A program made the position numbers and the translations under genes. The notes beneath the pieces are model-generated. The model was not told the DNA's origin. It did no database searches and saw nothing but the letters and a program-made list of their open reading frames with translations. Below, in pieces: positions 43,667 through 55,251 of a DNA stretch of 64,000 nt. This stretch comes from Veronia nyctiphanis. Its GTDB lineage: Bacteria > Pseudomonadota > Gammaproteobacteria > Enterobacterales > Vibrionaceae. Numbering within the stretch: the first letter of the stretch is position 1; every line of letters begins with the position of its first letter. The DNA is taken from assembly GCF_004116385.1 (NCBI RefSeq), contig NZ_PEIB01000020.1:16304-80303 (forward strand), given 5' to 3'.

Positions 43667-44061
43667 GGCGTTGCCGTTTCTCTCTTTATCTGGCCATGGC
43701 TTTAGCCACAGCGGGAAATATTTGCCTCGTAGCAGCAAGGGGCTCAGTCAGATAGGGAGCCAATCAATGCGCGGGGTATTCGTTGCTGATTCAGCACTAT
43801 AAGCAATGAATCTTGTGTCAGACAGGTGATTTTTCAAGATCAAGCTTGCGCTTTTTTTCTCACGTATCAAACTGTCAGCAGAGTCAGTACGAAGCAAAAC
43901 ATGATATTTGGCCGTTATAATAAGTCATTATGCGGCTGCATCCCACACGAATTGTGGCCACAAACACTTTGATTAATAAAATTTAGATGTTGTTCATTAA
44001 CCCAGATTGTTCTAAAACAAGAAGTGAACACAGAATCATCTTTTGAAACAGCGAGTAACGT
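43667..44061. promoter_or_regulatory. secA-dciA divergent intergenic region
   Basis: About 395 bp without a supported gene. It must carry the promoters of secA (minus) and dciA (plus). A perfect 12-bp palindrome TTGTGGCCACAA lies at 43952-43963, and TTATAAT at about 43914-43920 could be a -10 element. A 49-codon frame on the minus strand ending near 43760 has no ATG and no secretion signal, so I do not call it a SecM equivalent. Confidence 0.5.
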
Positions 44062-44516
44062 ATGCGTGACCACAGACCACAAGCGACACAGGACTTACTG
44101 GCTGAGAGTTTACCCGGACAAATCCAGCAGCGCGCTTTAGCCCTGGCTGATTTAAACCAACGCGTTCTCGGGCTTTTGCTCCAGCATCGGCAAATCATTG
44201 TCGCGTCGCAAATTACCGAAACGGCATCCTGATTATTGAATGTGGCTCTTCATCTTGGGCAACCCGGTTGAACTACGAAAGAATGAATTTGCTCAGCACG
44301 CTTCGGCGTGAACTGCTCAGGGACTTATCAACCATTGAAATCAAGATAAATCCTTCTCTCGCAAGTACAACACCTGATCAGCGCAGAAAATCTGAACCTG
44401 CCTTTCCAGAGCGAGTTCTTAGTCTACAGGCAGCAGAATACCTCAAAGTGCTTGCGTCTGGAGCTGAAGGAAAAGTGAAGAAAAGGCTGGAAGAACTTGC
44501 TAAGCTGGCCAAATAA
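44062..44516 (+). CDS. dciA: replicative helicase loader DciA (DUF721), one frameshift
   Basis: About 151 codons after restoring one base. The N-terminus MRDHRPQATQDLLAESLPGQ and the KH-like core (ANYRNGILIIECGSSSWATR, LNYERMNLLSTL) match the DUF721/DciA family, which loads DnaB in bacteria lacking DnaC. The frame breaks at about 44174-44179, between LNQRVLGLL and PASANHCRVANYRNG. It is on the opposite strand between lpxC and secA, as in Vibrio. Confidence 0.88.
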
Positions 44517-44568
44517 ACGAATTGAGAAAAAAGAGTTCCTCCATTAGGAGAACTTTAGGACTGGCAAC

Positions 44569-44594
44569 AAAAAACCGACATTCGTCGGTTTTTT
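44569..44594. terminator. bidirectional terminator, dciA / lpxC
   Basis: A6-CCGAC-ATTC-GTCGG-T6 hairpin between the convergent genes dciA and lpxC. Confidence 0.93.
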
Positions 44595-44622
44595 AAATAT
44601 AGCTCAAGGTGTTACCTAAGAA

Positions 44623-45540
44623 CTAAGCCAGAACCATTCCAGGTTCAGCAAATCGGACTGGCAACTCTTCTTCTTGCTCAAACGTGGTCCACTCCCACGC
44701 TTCCTGATCAGCAAGCACAGCTCTCAACAGTTTGTTGTTAAGCGCGTGGCCAGGCTTATACGCGCGCATTTCGCCAATAATGTTATGGCCACACATATAT
44801 AGGTCTCCAATAGCATCGAGAACCTTGTGTTTGACCAGTTCATTGTCATAGCGCAGACCGTCTTCATTCAAGATACGGTAGTCATCAAGACCAACAGCGC
44901 AATCTAAGCTACCGCCGAGGCACAGGTTTTGTGACTGGAGGTATTCAAAATCGCGCAAGAAGCCAAACGTTCTCGCACGACTGATGTCTTTGATGAATGC
45001 CTGAGAAGAAAAATCGAGAACTAAGTTCTGTTGTTCCGCTTCAATCGCTGGGTGATTGAAATCAATGGCAAAGTCGAGTCTGAAACCATCATACGGTAAG
45101 AGTTCAGCCCACTTGTCGCCATCTTCGATGCGAACAGGTTTCTTAACACGAATAAAGCGCTTAGCCGCGTTAAGCGTTTCAATGCCCGCAGATTGAAGCA
45201 AATAAATGAATGGGCTTGCGCTGCCATCCATAATCGGGATTTCCGGTGCATCCACTTCGACAATGACATTATCAATGCCCATTCCAGCCAGTGCAGCATT
45301 GAGGTGCTCAACCGTTGAAATACGCACACCGTCATCATTGACCAGAGCTGTGCATAGCATGGTGTCGCGAACCGACGCTGGATCAGCTGGAAAATCAACA
45401 GGTGGATTTATATCCGTCCTGCGATAAATAACGCCGGTGTTTGCTGTAGCCGGGCGCATGATCAGTTTGACCTTGCGACCAGAATGCAAACCAACACCTG
45501 TCGTCTGAACAATTGATTTTAATGTCCGTTGTCTAATCAT
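44623..45540 (-). CDS. lpxC: UDP-3-O-acyl-N-acetylglucosamine deacetylase
   Basis: Committed step of lipid A synthesis, 305 residues. The zinc motif [15 protein letters not shown] (about 236-250) and N-terminal [10 protein letters not shown] (about 15-24) with [16 protein letters not shown] are present. ATG 45540 gives [12 protein letters not shown] as in E. coli. It follows ftsZ at the end of the dcw cluster; FtsH-mediated control of LpxC is expected but not visible here. Confidence 0.97.
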   Translation of the reverse strand: MIRQRTLKSIVQTTGVGLHSGRKVKLIMRPATANTGVIYRRTDINPPVDFPADPASVRDTMLCTALVNDDGVRISTVEHLNAALAGMGIDNVIVEVDAPEIPIMDGSASPFIYLLQSAGIETLNAAKRFIRVKKPVRIEDGDKWAELLPYDGFRLDFAIDFNHPAIEAEQQNLVLDFSSQAFIKDISRARTFGFLRDFEYLQSQNLCLGGSLDCAVGLDDYRILNEDGLRYDNELVKHKVLDAIGDLYMCGHNIIGEMRAYKPGHALNNKLLRAVLADQEAWEWTTFEQEEELPVRFAEPGMVLA

Positions 45541-45632
45541 CTGAATACCAAAAATGTCCAAGCGTTAGCTGATACACGAAAAATAACGCGCAATGCTAAC
45601 ATGCAACCTGATGTAAACCAAGCTACCGACGA

Positions 45633-46810
45633 TTAATCTGCCTGTTTACGCAAAAATGCCGGAATATCTAGGTAATCCTGTTCAGCTTTTTGCTTAGGCA
45701 CAACGTTTGCGTTGTCGCTTGGCACGGGTGTTTCAATGCTCGGATTCAGCGTTTTCGCTGGTTCCGTTTTTGGCTGAGGCTTACTTTCAGCAGCAGCCGG
45801 TGTGACTGGCTGTTGTTTTTGGTTACCTGCCACCAATGTAATATCTGGCTTACGCTCTTGACCGATACCTGTCGCAACAACCGTCACGCGCAGTTCATCG
45901 CTCATTTCTGGGTCCATAGATGAACCGATAACAACGGTAGCATTGTCAGAAGCGAACGCTTTGACGGTGTTACCGACAGTCTCAAATTCGTCTAGGCGCA
46001 TGTCAAAACCAGCGGTGATGTTGACAAGCACGCCGCGCGCACCAGCAAGATCAATGTCTTCAAGCAGTGGGCTAGAAATAGCCATTTCAGCCGCTTCTTC
46101 AGCACGCTCTTCGCCAGTTGCCACTCCACTACCCATCATCGCGTGCCCCATTTCAGACATCACGGTACGAACGTCTGCAAAGTCAACGTTAATGAGGCCC
46201 GGGCGAGTAATTAGCTCTGCAATGCCCTGTACCGCATTGCGAAGAACATCGTTTGCTTTCGCAAACGCATCAAGCAATGTAATACCGCGACCCAGAACCT
46301 TCAGCAGCTTTTCGTTCGGGATAGTGATGAGTGAGTCCACGTGCTTGGACAGCTCTTCAATACCCTGCTCAGCAAAGACCATGCGCTTCTTGCCTTCAAA
46401 GCTGAAAGGTTTGGTCACAACAGCAACTGTCAAGATCCCAAGCTCTTTCGCTACTTCAGCAATGATTGGTGCTGCACCCGTTCCGGTGCCACCGCCCATT
46501 CCTGCTGCGATGAAGACCATATCGGCCCCTTCTAGCTCAGCTTTAATGCTTCGCGATCTTCTAGAGCTGACTCACGACCTACTTGCGGGTTTGCACCTGC
46601 ACCTAGGCCTTTTGTGATGTCTCCACCAATTTGAATAACGTTGCTGATACTGGTTTTACGCAGTGCCTGAGCATCGGTATTCACAGTGATGAATTCCACA
46701 CCTTCAATGGACTCACGCACCATATGTTCGACGGCATTACCACCACCGCCACCAACACCAACAACTTTGATAACCGCGTCGTTGGACATTTCCATCATCG
46801 GTTCAAACAT
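45633..46810 (-). CDS. ftsZ: cell division protein FtsZ (one frameshift)
   Basis: Tubulin-like GTPase forming the division ring; 392 codons after restoring one base. Visible are the [11 protein letters not shown] loop (about 18-28), tubulin signature [11 protein letters not shown]7 loop [11 protein letters not shown], and the C-terminal peptide [12 protein letters not shown] that binds FtsA and ZipA. The frame breaks at about 46547: GAAGCATTAAAG should be GAAGCAATTAAAG, giving [13 protein letters not shown]. As FtsZ is essential, a lost A in the sequence record is the only likely reading. Confidence 0.95.
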
Positions 46811-46842
46811 GTGTTCTCTCCGTATTTCCTGTTCGCATCAGG

Positions 46843-48120
46843 TTAAAATTCTTTTTTCAACCAACCACCAAGCATACTGAACACACTTGAAACAGTACGT
46901 TTAGACTCAGGTTCGCTGGTTTCGTTCAATAGATTGTCTTTTCCGTAGTGGAGTAAGCCAACCGCCGTCGCACAATAGGGTGCTTCTACATAATCAGTGA
47001 GGCCAGTAACACCCTCAGGTTTACCTACCCTTACCTGGCTCTGAAAAACACGCTCTGCACATTCCACCAAGCCTTGCATTTGAGCTGCGCCACCTGTTAG
47101 CACAACACCAGCAGCAAGATGGTGTTTCACGCCCTGACTTCTGAGGCGCTCCTGAACCCTTGTCAGCTCTTGCTGAACCAGACCCAGTAATTCCGTACAG
47201 CGTGGCTCTATGACTTCAGACAATGTCTGTCGCTGCAGGCTTCGAGACGGACGACCACCGACGCTGGGTACTTCTACCTTGGCATCTTTATTGACCATAT
47301 CGCTGACCGCACAACCGTACTTCACTTTAATTTTTTCTGCGTCACCCAGCGGCGTGCCAAATGCATAAGCAATGTCGCTGGTAATAACATTTCCGGCATA
47401 AGGAATCACTTCAGCATGGCGCAGGGCACCGCCAGTCCAAACCGAAATATCCATTGTGCCGCCACCTATATCCACCACACAAACACCAAGCTCTCGCTCA
47501 TCAGGTGTAATTACCGCATGACTCGCAGCCAGCCCAGAGAAAACAAGCTGGTCGACCTGAAGACCACAACGCTCAACCGCTTTCTCTATATTTTTGGCCG
47601 TATCATTGTGACAAGTGATTAGGTGCACGCTGGCTTCCATTCGGACGCCAGACAAACCAAGCGGGTTTTTTATGCCCTCTTGATAATCGATTTTGTATTC
47701 TTGTGGAATCACATGCAGGATGCGTTGTTCATCACTTATTTTCACTGACTTTGCAGTGTGAATAACGGTGTCTACATCTTCCTGCGTGACTTCCTCGTCA
47801 GAGATTGAACACATCCCTCTCTCTGTCTGACAATGGATATGCTTACCAGACAAGGACAGATATACAGAGCGGATTTTACAGTCGCACATCAGCTCTGCGT
47901 CATTCACCGCTTTCTGGACGGACTTAACAACGGATTCAAGATCATTCACGCCGCCTTTATCCATACCTTGTGACGAACTGTTTCCAACACCAAGTACATT
48001 AATTGCGCCATCGGGCAGGACTTCACTAACGACAACCGAAACTTTTGACGTTCCGATATCGAGCCCCACAATCAATGATCTGTCTGGCGCCTGCTTCATT
48101 CCTGCTTTATCTCTTGTCAT
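46843..48120 (-). CDS. ftsA: cell division protein FtsA
   Basis: A 425-residue actin-like protein anchoring FtsZ to the membrane. Phosphate-binding GLDIGTSKVSVVV (about 19-31), the adenosine motif VLTGGAAQMQGL and the C-terminal amphipathic membrane helix FSMLGGWLKKEF are clear. Its start overlaps the ftsQ stop (ATGA); a second ATG (48099) also fits. Confidence 0.97.
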   Translation of the reverse strand: MTRDKAGMKQAPDRSLIVGLDIGTSKVSVVVSEVLPDGAINVLGVGNSSSQGMDKGGVNDLESVVKSVQKAVNDAELMCDCKIRSVYLSLSGKHIHCQTERGMCSISDEEVTQEDVDTVIHTAKSVKISDEQRILHVIPQEYKIDYQEGIKNPLGLSGVRMEASVHLITCHNDTAKNIEKAVERCGLQVDQLVFSGLAASHAVITPDERELGVCVVDIGGGTMDISVWTGGALRHAEVIPYAGNVITSDIAYAFGTPLGDAEKIKVKYGCAVSDMVNKDAKVEVPSVGGRPSRSLQRQTLSEVIEPRCTELLGLVQQELTRVQERLRSQGVKHHLAAGVVLTGGAAQMQGLVECAERVFQSQVRVGKPEGVTGLTDYVEAPYCATAVGLLHYGKDNLLNETSEPESKRTVSSVFSMLGGWLKKEF

Positions 48121-48890
48121 TGTTCTGATTCATTCTGATCCCGGTTATTTTTCCAACCTACAGCAGCACCGGTGTCATAGCGCAAATCTACGTACTCTAA
48201 TTTTTTCGTCGACTGTTCAATTTGTGGCAAAAGTGCAATAAGTCTCAGTAGTCTCTCTTGCTTATCACGGCGGCCAAGCTCTATTCTGAAACCGTCATAG
48301 GTGACGATTCGCCATGATTGACGCTCATTCAACGCCAGCGCCGCAATATGAATGCCAGCGGGAGCAAGAATATTATTCATTTGCCGCCAAGCTTCAAGCA
48401 CTTCCCGCTCACTTCCTTCCGGTCCATGAAGCGAAACCAGCTTTTGGCCTTCTACATCAGTAGGATTGGCCTTGAACACTATGCCGCTTACATTAAGAAG
48501 TTGCCTTGAATTCCAGATTGCCGCGACGGCATGTTCAACAATATGTACACTCAGCATATCTGGCCATTGCTTCCTCACTGTGACTCTTTCAGCCCATGGA
48601 AGCGTAATAATCGCGTCGTGGAGCTGGTCAACATCCTGCAACATAAAGCTGTGCAGGTGACCTTTAGCAACCAACGCAGCGCGAACCTCTTCTGGTGTCA
48701 GATGGTTCAACTCGCCGTGAATCACCATTTTTGATAACGGCAGCTGGGTTTCATCACTCATCCAATTAAGCACCTGAATCAGGCCCCAAAAGAAAAAGCT
48801 GATGACGGCAATCAGGAACAACAAACCGCCCCAGTCCGGCTTAGCGTTCTGAGGCAGTTCAATAGTTTCTTCGGCGATCACACTCGTCAT
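48117..48890 (-). CDS. ftsQ: cell division protein FtsQ
   Basis: A 257-residue bitopic protein: cytoplasmic tail, one TM (about 23-43), POTRA (SKMVIHGELNHLTPEEVRAAL) and beta domain. It links the FtsBL pair to the septal ring. ATG 48890 is used; the open frame extends to 48983, but those 31 residues are not conserved. There is no ddl gene between murC and ftsQ, as usual in vibrios. Confidence 0.94.
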   Translation of the reverse strand: MTSVIAEETIELPQNAKPDWGGLLFLIAVISFFFWGLIQVLNWMSDETQLPLSKMVIHGELNHLTPEEVRAALVAKGHLHSFMLQDVDQLHDAIITLPWAERVTVRKQWPDMLSVHIVEHAVAAIWNSRQLLNVSGIVFKANPTDVEGQKLVSLHGPEGSEREVLEAWRQMNNILAPAGIHIAALALNERQSWRIVTYDGFRIELGRRDKQERLLRLIALLPQIEQSTKKLEYVDLRYDTGAAVGWKNNRDQNESEQ

Positions 48891-49103
48891 CACGGAACTC
48901 TTTTCACTTTCCAGTCCGAAAACCACCTGACTCGCAATATGCAAAACGCACCGATTATAACGGTGAGTGTGGCAGGTCTCCAATCATTGTTGGCACATAT
49001 GTACTCATGCTGAGATCCTATCCGTGCAAATTACGAAATCAAAGCGTGAAAATTAGACCTAGTACTTGATTTCCACGCGATAACGTCAGGCAATGCATTT
49101 GCT

Positions 49104-50563
49104 TTACGCCGACTCCATGGCTGATTTGTTCAGTTTCATTGCAGCGAGTTTTTTCGCTACTTTGGTGATATCTCCCGCTCCCTGCGTCAATACCAAGTCC
49201 CCACCCAACATCACTGCCGCCAATGCAGCTGGCAGCGCGTCGGTATCGGGAACAAAAATTGGGTCGATTTTCCCCCTGCCACGGATCGTGCGACAAAGGC
49301 TACGACTGTCCGCACCCGCAATAGGCTCTTCACCTGCAGCATACACATCAAGCATCAGCAGAACATCAACCTGCTCAAGTACGTTGGCAAAATCCTCATA
49401 AAGATCGCGTGTTCTGCTGTATCTGTGAGGCTGGAATATCATGACCAGTCGTTTTTCAGGCCAACCGTCTCGAGCAGCCTTTATCGTCACATCAACTTCT
49501 GTCGGATGATGTCCGTAGTCATCAACCAGCATGATTTCACCACCATCAACAGGGAACGTCCCCTGATGATCGAAACGACGGCCGGTGCCTTCAAAACTAG
49601 CCAGCGCTCGGAGAATTGCTTCATCGCCTACGCCATCTTCAGTTGCCACCGCTACCGCTGCCGCCGCGTTTAATGCGTTGTGTCGGCCAGGAATATTCAG
49701 TTCAATGTCAAAGTCAGTGTGACCTTTTCGCTCGATAGTAAAGAGGCCTTTCTGTCCCTGTTGACGGTAATCGCGGAGACGGACATCTGCGTCCTCGGAA
49801 AAACCGTAGGTAATCACTTGCCGACCGATGCTCGGAATGATTTCCCGGACGATAGGGTCGTCAATACACATCACGGCCTGGCCATAGAACGGCAGGTTAT
49901 GGAGGAAATCGATAAAGGTTTGCTTCAACGTCGAAAAGTCACCGCCATAGGTATCCATATGATCGGCTTCAATGTTAGTTACCACCGCAACCATAGGCTG
50001 TAAATGTAAGAACGACGCATCGCTCTCATCCGCCTCGGCAATTAGATAGCGACTGCAACCCAAACGCGCGTTGGTACCCGCACTTTTCACCAGACCACCA
50101 TTTACAAAGGTCGGATCAAGCCCGCTTCAGAATAAATCTGGGTAGCCAGCGCTGTCGTCGTCGTTTTTCCGTGCGTACCCGCAATGGCAATACTGTGACG
50201 GTAGCGCATTAATTCAGCTAACATTTCTGCGCGGCGCACAACAGGGGTGCGAGCAGCTTTCGCGGCAACCAATTCAGGGTTATCAGCTTGTATCGCGGTA
50301 GAAATGACGACCACACTGGCCTGCGTCACATTATCAGCGTGATGACCGATGAATATGTGGGCACCTTTAGATTCCAATCTCTCTGTCACCGCACTCGTTG
50401 CTAAATCAGAGCCTGAAATTTCATAACCTTCGTTGGCAAGCACTTCTGCGATACCACACATGCCCGCGCCACCAATTCCAACAAAGTGAATGCGTTTTAC
50501 CCGGCGCATTTCTGGCACCATAGTTCTGATTTTTTCTAATTGCGGATTATCGAATTTATCCAT
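49104..50563 (-). CDS. murC: UDP-N-acetylmuramate-L-alanine ligase (one frameshift)
   Basis: Adds L-Ala to UDP-MurNAc; 486 codons after restoring one base. N-terminal [20 protein letters not shown]-binding [11 protein letters not shown] and C-terminal ligase domain ([15 protein letters not shown]) are present. The frame breaks at about 50117: GGCTTGATCCG should be GGCTTGGATCCG, giving [19 protein letters not shown]. Essential, so the indel is almost certainly a sequence error. Start ATG 50563; GTG at 50566 is adjacent. Confidence 0.95.
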
Positions 50564-50577
50564 CACTTTGTTCTCTA

Positions 50578-51654
50578 TTACTTCGCGACTTGTTTGATGG
50601 CATCAGCAACACGCTGGCTGGCATCAATAATTGCATTGTTTCTGGCTTTCGTTGCCATCTCTTGAAGACACTGGCGGTCGAGTCCTGACAGAACTTCGGC
50701 CAGCGATTCAGTAGTAAATTCGGGTTGCTCTATCATGATGGCGGCACCACTTTTTACCAAATGATCAGCATTGAGTGCCTGCTGCCTGTCTTTATGCTGG
50801 AAAGGCACGAATATCGCGCCAACGCCAGCAGCTGCGACTTCTGACACTGTCAACGCACCTGAACGGCAAATAATTAAATCCGCCCATTCATACGCTGCAG
50901 CAACATCATCAATAAATTCGGTGACCTCAACATGACTGACACCAGCACTGCGATACCTTTCTTGCGTATCGTCAAGGTTACCTTTGCCAGCCTGATGGCG
51001 AATTTCAATATCAGCGTCAACATGAGGCAGTGCATTAGGTAATGTATGGTTCAGTATTCTTGCCCCTTGACTGCCGCCCATGACCAAGAGCCTTAGAGGC
51101 CCAGTTCTGTCACTAAAACGCTTGTTCGGTTCCATCACGTCTGACAAATCTTCGCGTACCGGGTTTCCTACGACTTCTTTCTCGGGAAAAGCACCCGGAA
51201 ATGCCTGTAAGACACGTGACGCAATTTTCGCCAGCCACTTATTTGTAAGACCTGCAACAGCGTTCTGTTCATGTAATACAACAGGAATACCTGTCAGCCA
51301 GGCAGCAACACCACCTGGACCACTCACGTACCCGCCCATCCCCAGAACTGCGTTAGGCTTCCAGTTTCGGATGTGCGCGCGCGCCTGAAAAATCGCATTG
51401 ATTATCATCATGGGAGCAAGCAATTTACTCTTGATACCAGAGCCTCGAAGGCCTTTCACTTTGATAAAGTCGATATCAATACCATGTTTAGGCACTAAAT
51501 CCGCTTCCATACGATCAGCAGTACCTAACCAGCGGATTTCCCATCCTTCTTTTTTCAATTCATTGGCGACAGCAAGACCGGGAAACACATGGCCTCCGGT
51601 TCCACCCGCCATCACAAGCAGGCGTTTATTGTTTTTCTGGTTTTCTTTCGTCAT
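50578..51654 (-). CDS. murG: UDP-N-acetylglucosamine transferase MurG
   Basis: Converts lipid I to lipid II at the inner face of the membrane; 358 residues. N-terminal [14 protein letters not shown] (about 17-30), the second glycine-rich loop [11 protein letters not shown] and [14 protein letters not shown] are clear. It overlaps the ftsW 3' end by 29 nt. Confidence 0.97.
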   Translation of the reverse strand: MTKENQKNNKRLLVMAGGTGGHVFPGLAVANELKKEGWEIRWLGTADRMEADLVPKHGIDIDFIKVKGLRGSGIKSKLLAPMMIINAIFQARAHIRNWKPNAVLGMGGYVSGPGGVAAWLTGIPVVLHEQNAVAGLTNKWLAKIASRVLQAFPGAFPEKEVVGNPVREDLSDVMEPNKRFSDRTGPLRLLVMGGSQGARILNHTLPNALPHVDADIEIRHQAGKGNLDDTQERYRSAGVSHVEVTEFIDDVAAAYEWADLIICRSGALTVSEVAAAGVGAIFVPFQHKDRQQALNADHLVKSGAAIMIEQPEFTTESLAEVLSGLDRQCLQEMATKARNNAIIDASQRVADAIKQVAK

Positions 51655-52837
51655 GAGTTCTTATTCGTTGATGAGCCTGCGATGTTTGTAATCTGTATTC
51701 GTAGTCTACCCGGATAACCAAAGCGACGGCCGTCGCCATGATAAATAAGCTTGAGCCACCGTAGCTGACCAAAGGCAGTGTGAGTCCTTTGGTTGGTATC
51801 ATCCCGGATGCGGCGCCAACATTAACCAAGGCTTGAAATGAAATCCAGATCCCAATGCCTGATGCCAGAAATCCACCAAACATTTGTTCAGCTTCAAGGC
51901 AACGCCTTCCTATCTGAAGGGCTTTGAATGCCAGTGCAAAAACCATCAGCAGCAGCACAGTGACACCGATAAGCCCCAGCTCTTCGGCCAAAACCGCAAT
52001 AACAAAATCGGTATGCGCCTCGGGCAAGTATTCAAGTTTTTGTACGGAATTGCCCAGCCCCTGCCCCCACCAGCCACCACGACCAAATGCCATCAAAGAC
52101 TGAGTGAGTTGGTAGCCGCTGCCAAACGGGTCTTGCCAAGGATCAAGAAAAGACGTTACTCGGCGAAGTCGATAAGGTTCAGCAATGATCAGTGCAGCGA
52201 TAGAAGCTATCCCGACACCCATCAGCGAGATAAACTGCCATAACTTAGCACCCGCAATAAATAACATGCCGATAGTGGTGACAAACATGACGATGACAGT
52301 GCCGAGATCAGGCTGGCTCAAGAGCAAGAACGCGAGGACAATCAGTACACCGAGTGGCTTCAAAAATCCGCGGATTTTTTCCTGAACCTCACCATGGCGC
52401 CTCACCAAATAACCTGAGATAAACAGTAACAATGCAAGCTTAGCGCCTTCCGCAGGCTGCAAGTTGAAAAAGCCCAGCGGTATCCAGCGGGAAGCACCGT
52501 TCACCGAATGCCCGACAAACATAACTACCACCAGCAATACAATTGAAACTAGTAGAGAGGGGACACTTAAGCGCTGCCATCGGGAAAGAGGAATACTCAT
52601 GGCGATACATGCTAGAAGCGTTGCACCCAGCAGATATACGCCTTGGCGGGTCGCAAAATAGAAAGGCATATCCACCAGTCGGATTGCCACAGGAATAGAG
52701 GCTGAACACACCATGATTAGGCCGAAAAGCATCAGACCTAGCGCCAGCCAGACTAATTGCCTGTCATACAACGCGGGTTGAGACGGCTCAGAGAACCAGT
52801 TCAATATTCTGTTATTTTTCAGCCTGCCTGCTGTCAT
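51626..52837 (-). CDS. ftsW: septal peptidoglycan glycosyltransferase FtsW (SEDS)
   Basis: A 403-residue SEDS polymerase with about ten membrane segments; conserved [18 protein letters not shown] and PLVSYGGSS near the C-terminus, and GASRWIPLG with the adjacent basic loop. It works with FtsI. Its start overlaps the murD stop (ATGA). Confidence 0.97.
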   Translation of the reverse strand: MTAGRLKNNRILNWFSEPSQPALYDRQLVWLALGLMLFGLIMVCSASIPVAIRLVDMPFYFATRQGVYLLGATLLACIAMSIPLSRWQRLSVPSLLVSIVLLVVVMFVGHSVNGASRWIPLGFFNLQPAEGAKLALLLFISGYLVRRHGEVQEKIRGFLKPLGVLIVLAFLLLSQPDLGTVIVMFVTTIGMLFIAGAKLWQFISLMGVGIASIAALIIAEPYRLRRVTSFLDPWQDPFGSGYQLTQSLMAFGRGGWWGQGLGNSVQKLEYLPEAHTDFVIAVLAEELGLIGVTVLLLMVFALAFKALQIGRRCLEAEQMFGGFLASGIGIWISFQALVNVGAASGMIPTKGLTLPLVSYGGSSLFIMATAVALVIRVDYEYRLQTSQAHQRIRTHDERKPEKQ

Positions 52838-54168
52838 ACCGACACCTTCTTCCTGTCATTCAATTCATTCGCAACGCGGCAGAATGTTTCGCCACGTACC
52901 ATGAAATTCTTGAACTGGTCCAGACTGGCGCAAGCTGGAGAAAGGAGAACCATATCGCCGGCATTGACCTGCCCATAAGCTAAAGCCATTGCTTCAGCCA
53001 TGGTATCGGTTTGTATTGACTCCGACGAAAGTGCCGCGAGCTGTTCACGGTCTTTACCAAAGCAATAGATAGAAGCATTGAGTTTATTGATAACAGGCGA
53101 AAGCGCCGAAAAATCAGCCCCTTTCCCGTCGCCGCCGAGAAGAAGGTGCAAGGTACCGTCTATTTCTAAGCCATCGAGTGCTGCAAGCGTACTGGCGAGA
53201 TTGGTTGCTTTCGAGTCATTCACCCAGCGAACACCATCAGCATTAAGCACAGTCTGGCAACGATGCGGAAGCCCCGCATATTGCTTGATTGCTTTTAGCT
53301 GCGCATCCCTGGAAATATTTACCGCATCAGCAAGCGCCATAGCCGCGAGGCAGTTGGCAACGTTGTGTCTTCCAACCAATGCAATATCACTGACAGGCAA
53401 TAGCGCTTCACCGTTAACGCTGAGCCATTCATCTTGGTTAACGATAGTCAGTGAGTATTCACCTTTTGAAAAGCCAAAACGGACGTTTTTATGGCCATTG
53501 GCTAGCTTGGTTTCTCTGTCGTCATCATTCCACACAGCCAGTCGGGATTGGTCGAAAATACGCAGCTTTGCAGCTTTGTAGTCATCCATTCCCTCATACC
53601 TATCCATATGATCTTCGGACAGGTTAAGAAATGCGGCGGCAGCGAGATCGAGTGATGATGTGGTTTCGAGCTGAAAGCTTGATAGCTCCAGCACATATAA
53701 TTCATGGTCTTCTGCCAGCATATCAAGAGCGGCATGACCAATATTGCCTCCTACACCGACATCCATACCACCTTGCTTGGCCATTTCACCGACCAAACTT
53801 GTCACCGTGCTTTTACCGTTTGAGCCAGTAATAGCGACAACGGGAGCCGTCACCGCGCGGGCAAAGAGTTCAATGTCACCGATTATCTCGATGTTGTTAT
53901 CCGCTGCCTGCTTCAGTTCGGGTGATGCTAATGCAATGCCGGGGCTTGCAACAATCAGATCCGCCGAAAGCAACCATTCCATACTCCAGCCGCCCACATG
54001 TAACTGGATGTCATTAGACAGTGCTTCTGCGCCAGGAGGCTCATCACGGGTATCGATGACTTTGATGTTGCAGGCGGCATTTTGACTTTGCAAGTGCTGA
54101 ACGACGGAGAGCCCGGTCATACCGAGCCCAATCACAACAATATTTTTTGCTGTTAAACCGTCTGTCAT
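52834..54168 (-). CDS. murD: UDP-N-acetylmuramoylalanine-D-glutamate ligase
   Basis: Adds D-Glu to UDP-MurNAc-L-Ala; 444 residues. Rossmann GLGMTGLSV (about 14-22), ATP-binding [11 protein letters not shown], central DHMDRY and C-terminal [13 protein letters not shown] are visible. It begins directly after the mraY coding strand upstream. Confidence 0.97.
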   Translation of the reverse strand: MTDGLTAKNIVVIGLGMTGLSVVQHLQSQNAACNIKVIDTRDEPPGAEALSNDIQLHVGGWSMEWLLSADLIVASPGIALASPELKQAADNNIEIIGDIELFARAVTAPVVAITGSNGKSTVTSLVGEMAKQGGMDVGVGGNIGHAALDMLAEDHELYVLELSSFQLETTSSLDLAAAAFLNLSEDHMDRYEGMDDYKAAKLRIFDQSRLAVWNDDDRETKLANGHKNVRFGFSKGEYSLTIVNQDEWLSVNGEALLPVSDIALVGRHNVANCLAAMALADAVNISRDAQLKAIKQYAGLPHRCQTVLNADGVRWVNDSKATNLASTLAALDGLEIDGTLHLLLGGDGKGADFSALSPVINKLNASIYCFGKDREQLAALSSESIQTDTMAEAMALAYGQVNAGDMVLLSPACASLDQFKNFMVRGETFCRVANELNDRKKVSV

Positions 54169-55251
54169 TTATCTCACCTTCAAGGTCGCCAATGCGACAA
54201 GCACCAGCACCAAAGAGATGATCCAGAAACGCACAATCACGCGCGGCTCCGGCCAGCCTTTCAGCTCATAGTGATGGTGAATCGGTGCCATGCGGAAAAT
54301 ACGTTGACCGCGAAGTTTGTAGGAGCCCACTTGTAAAATAACTGACAGAGTCTCCATCACGAAGACACCGCCCATGATAACTAGCAGTAGCTCTTCACGG
54401 ACCAATACTGCAATCGTACCCAGTGCACCACCCAGCGCGAGTGAGCCCACATCTCCCATAAAGACCTGAGCAGGATAAGTGTTGAACCAAAGGAAGCCTA
54501 AGCCAGCACCCACAATCGCCGTACATACAATCACCAGTTCACTGGCATGCTTGAGGTAGGGGATGTTCAGGTATTCTGCAAAGTTGACGTTACCTGTTGC
54601 CCATGCAATGAAGGCAAAACCGCTGGCCACCATGACAGTTGGCATGATAGCCAGACCATCGAGGCCGTCAGTCAGGTTAACGGCATTACTGGTACCGACA
54701 ATGACGAAGTAAGTCAGCAAAATGTAGAACAAACCAAGCTGTGGCATCACATCTTTAAAAAACGGCACCACAAGCTGGGTCGCGGCTGTGTCTTTACCGT
54801 GTGCATAGAGCGCGAATGCAACCACCAGCGCAATCGCAGACTGCCAGAAGTATTTCCAACGCGCGATTAAGCCATCACTGTTTTTACGCACGACTTTCCG
54901 GTAATCATCCACGAAACCAACAACACCATACCCCAGCAATACAAACATCACTGCCCACACATAGGGATTGGATAAATCGGCCCATAGCAGCACGGTAATG
55001 GTAATCGCCGCGAGGATCATAATGCCGCCCATTGTCGGCGTACCGCGTTTACTGAAATGAGATTCTGGGCCGTCGTTACGAACAACCTGACCAATTTGCA
55101 TCATTTGTAATTTGGCAATCAGCTTTGGTCCCATCCACAAAGACAGAAGCAAAGCGGTCAACGCACTGATGATGGCGCGAAACGTCAGATAATCGAAAAG
55201 GCGGAAGAAAGAAAAGTACTGTTCAAATATCTGAGATAACCAGACAATCAT
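54169..55251 (-). CDS. mraY: phospho-N-acetylmuramoyl-pentapeptide transferase
   Basis: Makes lipid I from UDP-MurNAc-pentapeptide and undecaprenyl phosphate; 360 residues, about ten TM segments. Catalytic aspartates appear in VDDYRKV and [10 protein letters not shown], with the HHHYELKGW loop near the end. The start overlaps the murF stop by 4 nt. Confidence 0.98.
   Translation of the reverse strand: MIVWLSQIFEQYFSFFRLFDYLTFRAIISALTALLLSLWMGPKLIAKLQMMQIGQVVRNDGPESHFSKRGTPTMGGIMILAAITITVLLWADLSNPYVWAVMFVLLGYGVVGFVDDYRKVVRKNSDGLIARWKYFWQSAIALVVAFALYAHGKDTAATQLVVPFFKDVMPQLGLFYILLTYFVIVGTSNAVNLTDGLDGLAIMPTVMVASGFAFIAWATGNVNFAEYLNIPYLKHASELVIVCTAIVGAGLGFLWFNTYPAQVFMGDVGSLALGGALGTIAVLVREELLLVIMGGVFVMETLSVILQVGSYKLRGQRIFRMAPIHHHYELKGWPEPRVIVRFWIISLVLVLVALATLKVR

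Noticed and set aside
43760..43900. Open 49-codon minus-strand frame upstream of secA as a possible SecM-like arrest peptide
   Set aside because: Only a TTG start, no signal peptide, no arrest-like C-terminus (ends PRIDWLPI), and no support beyond position.
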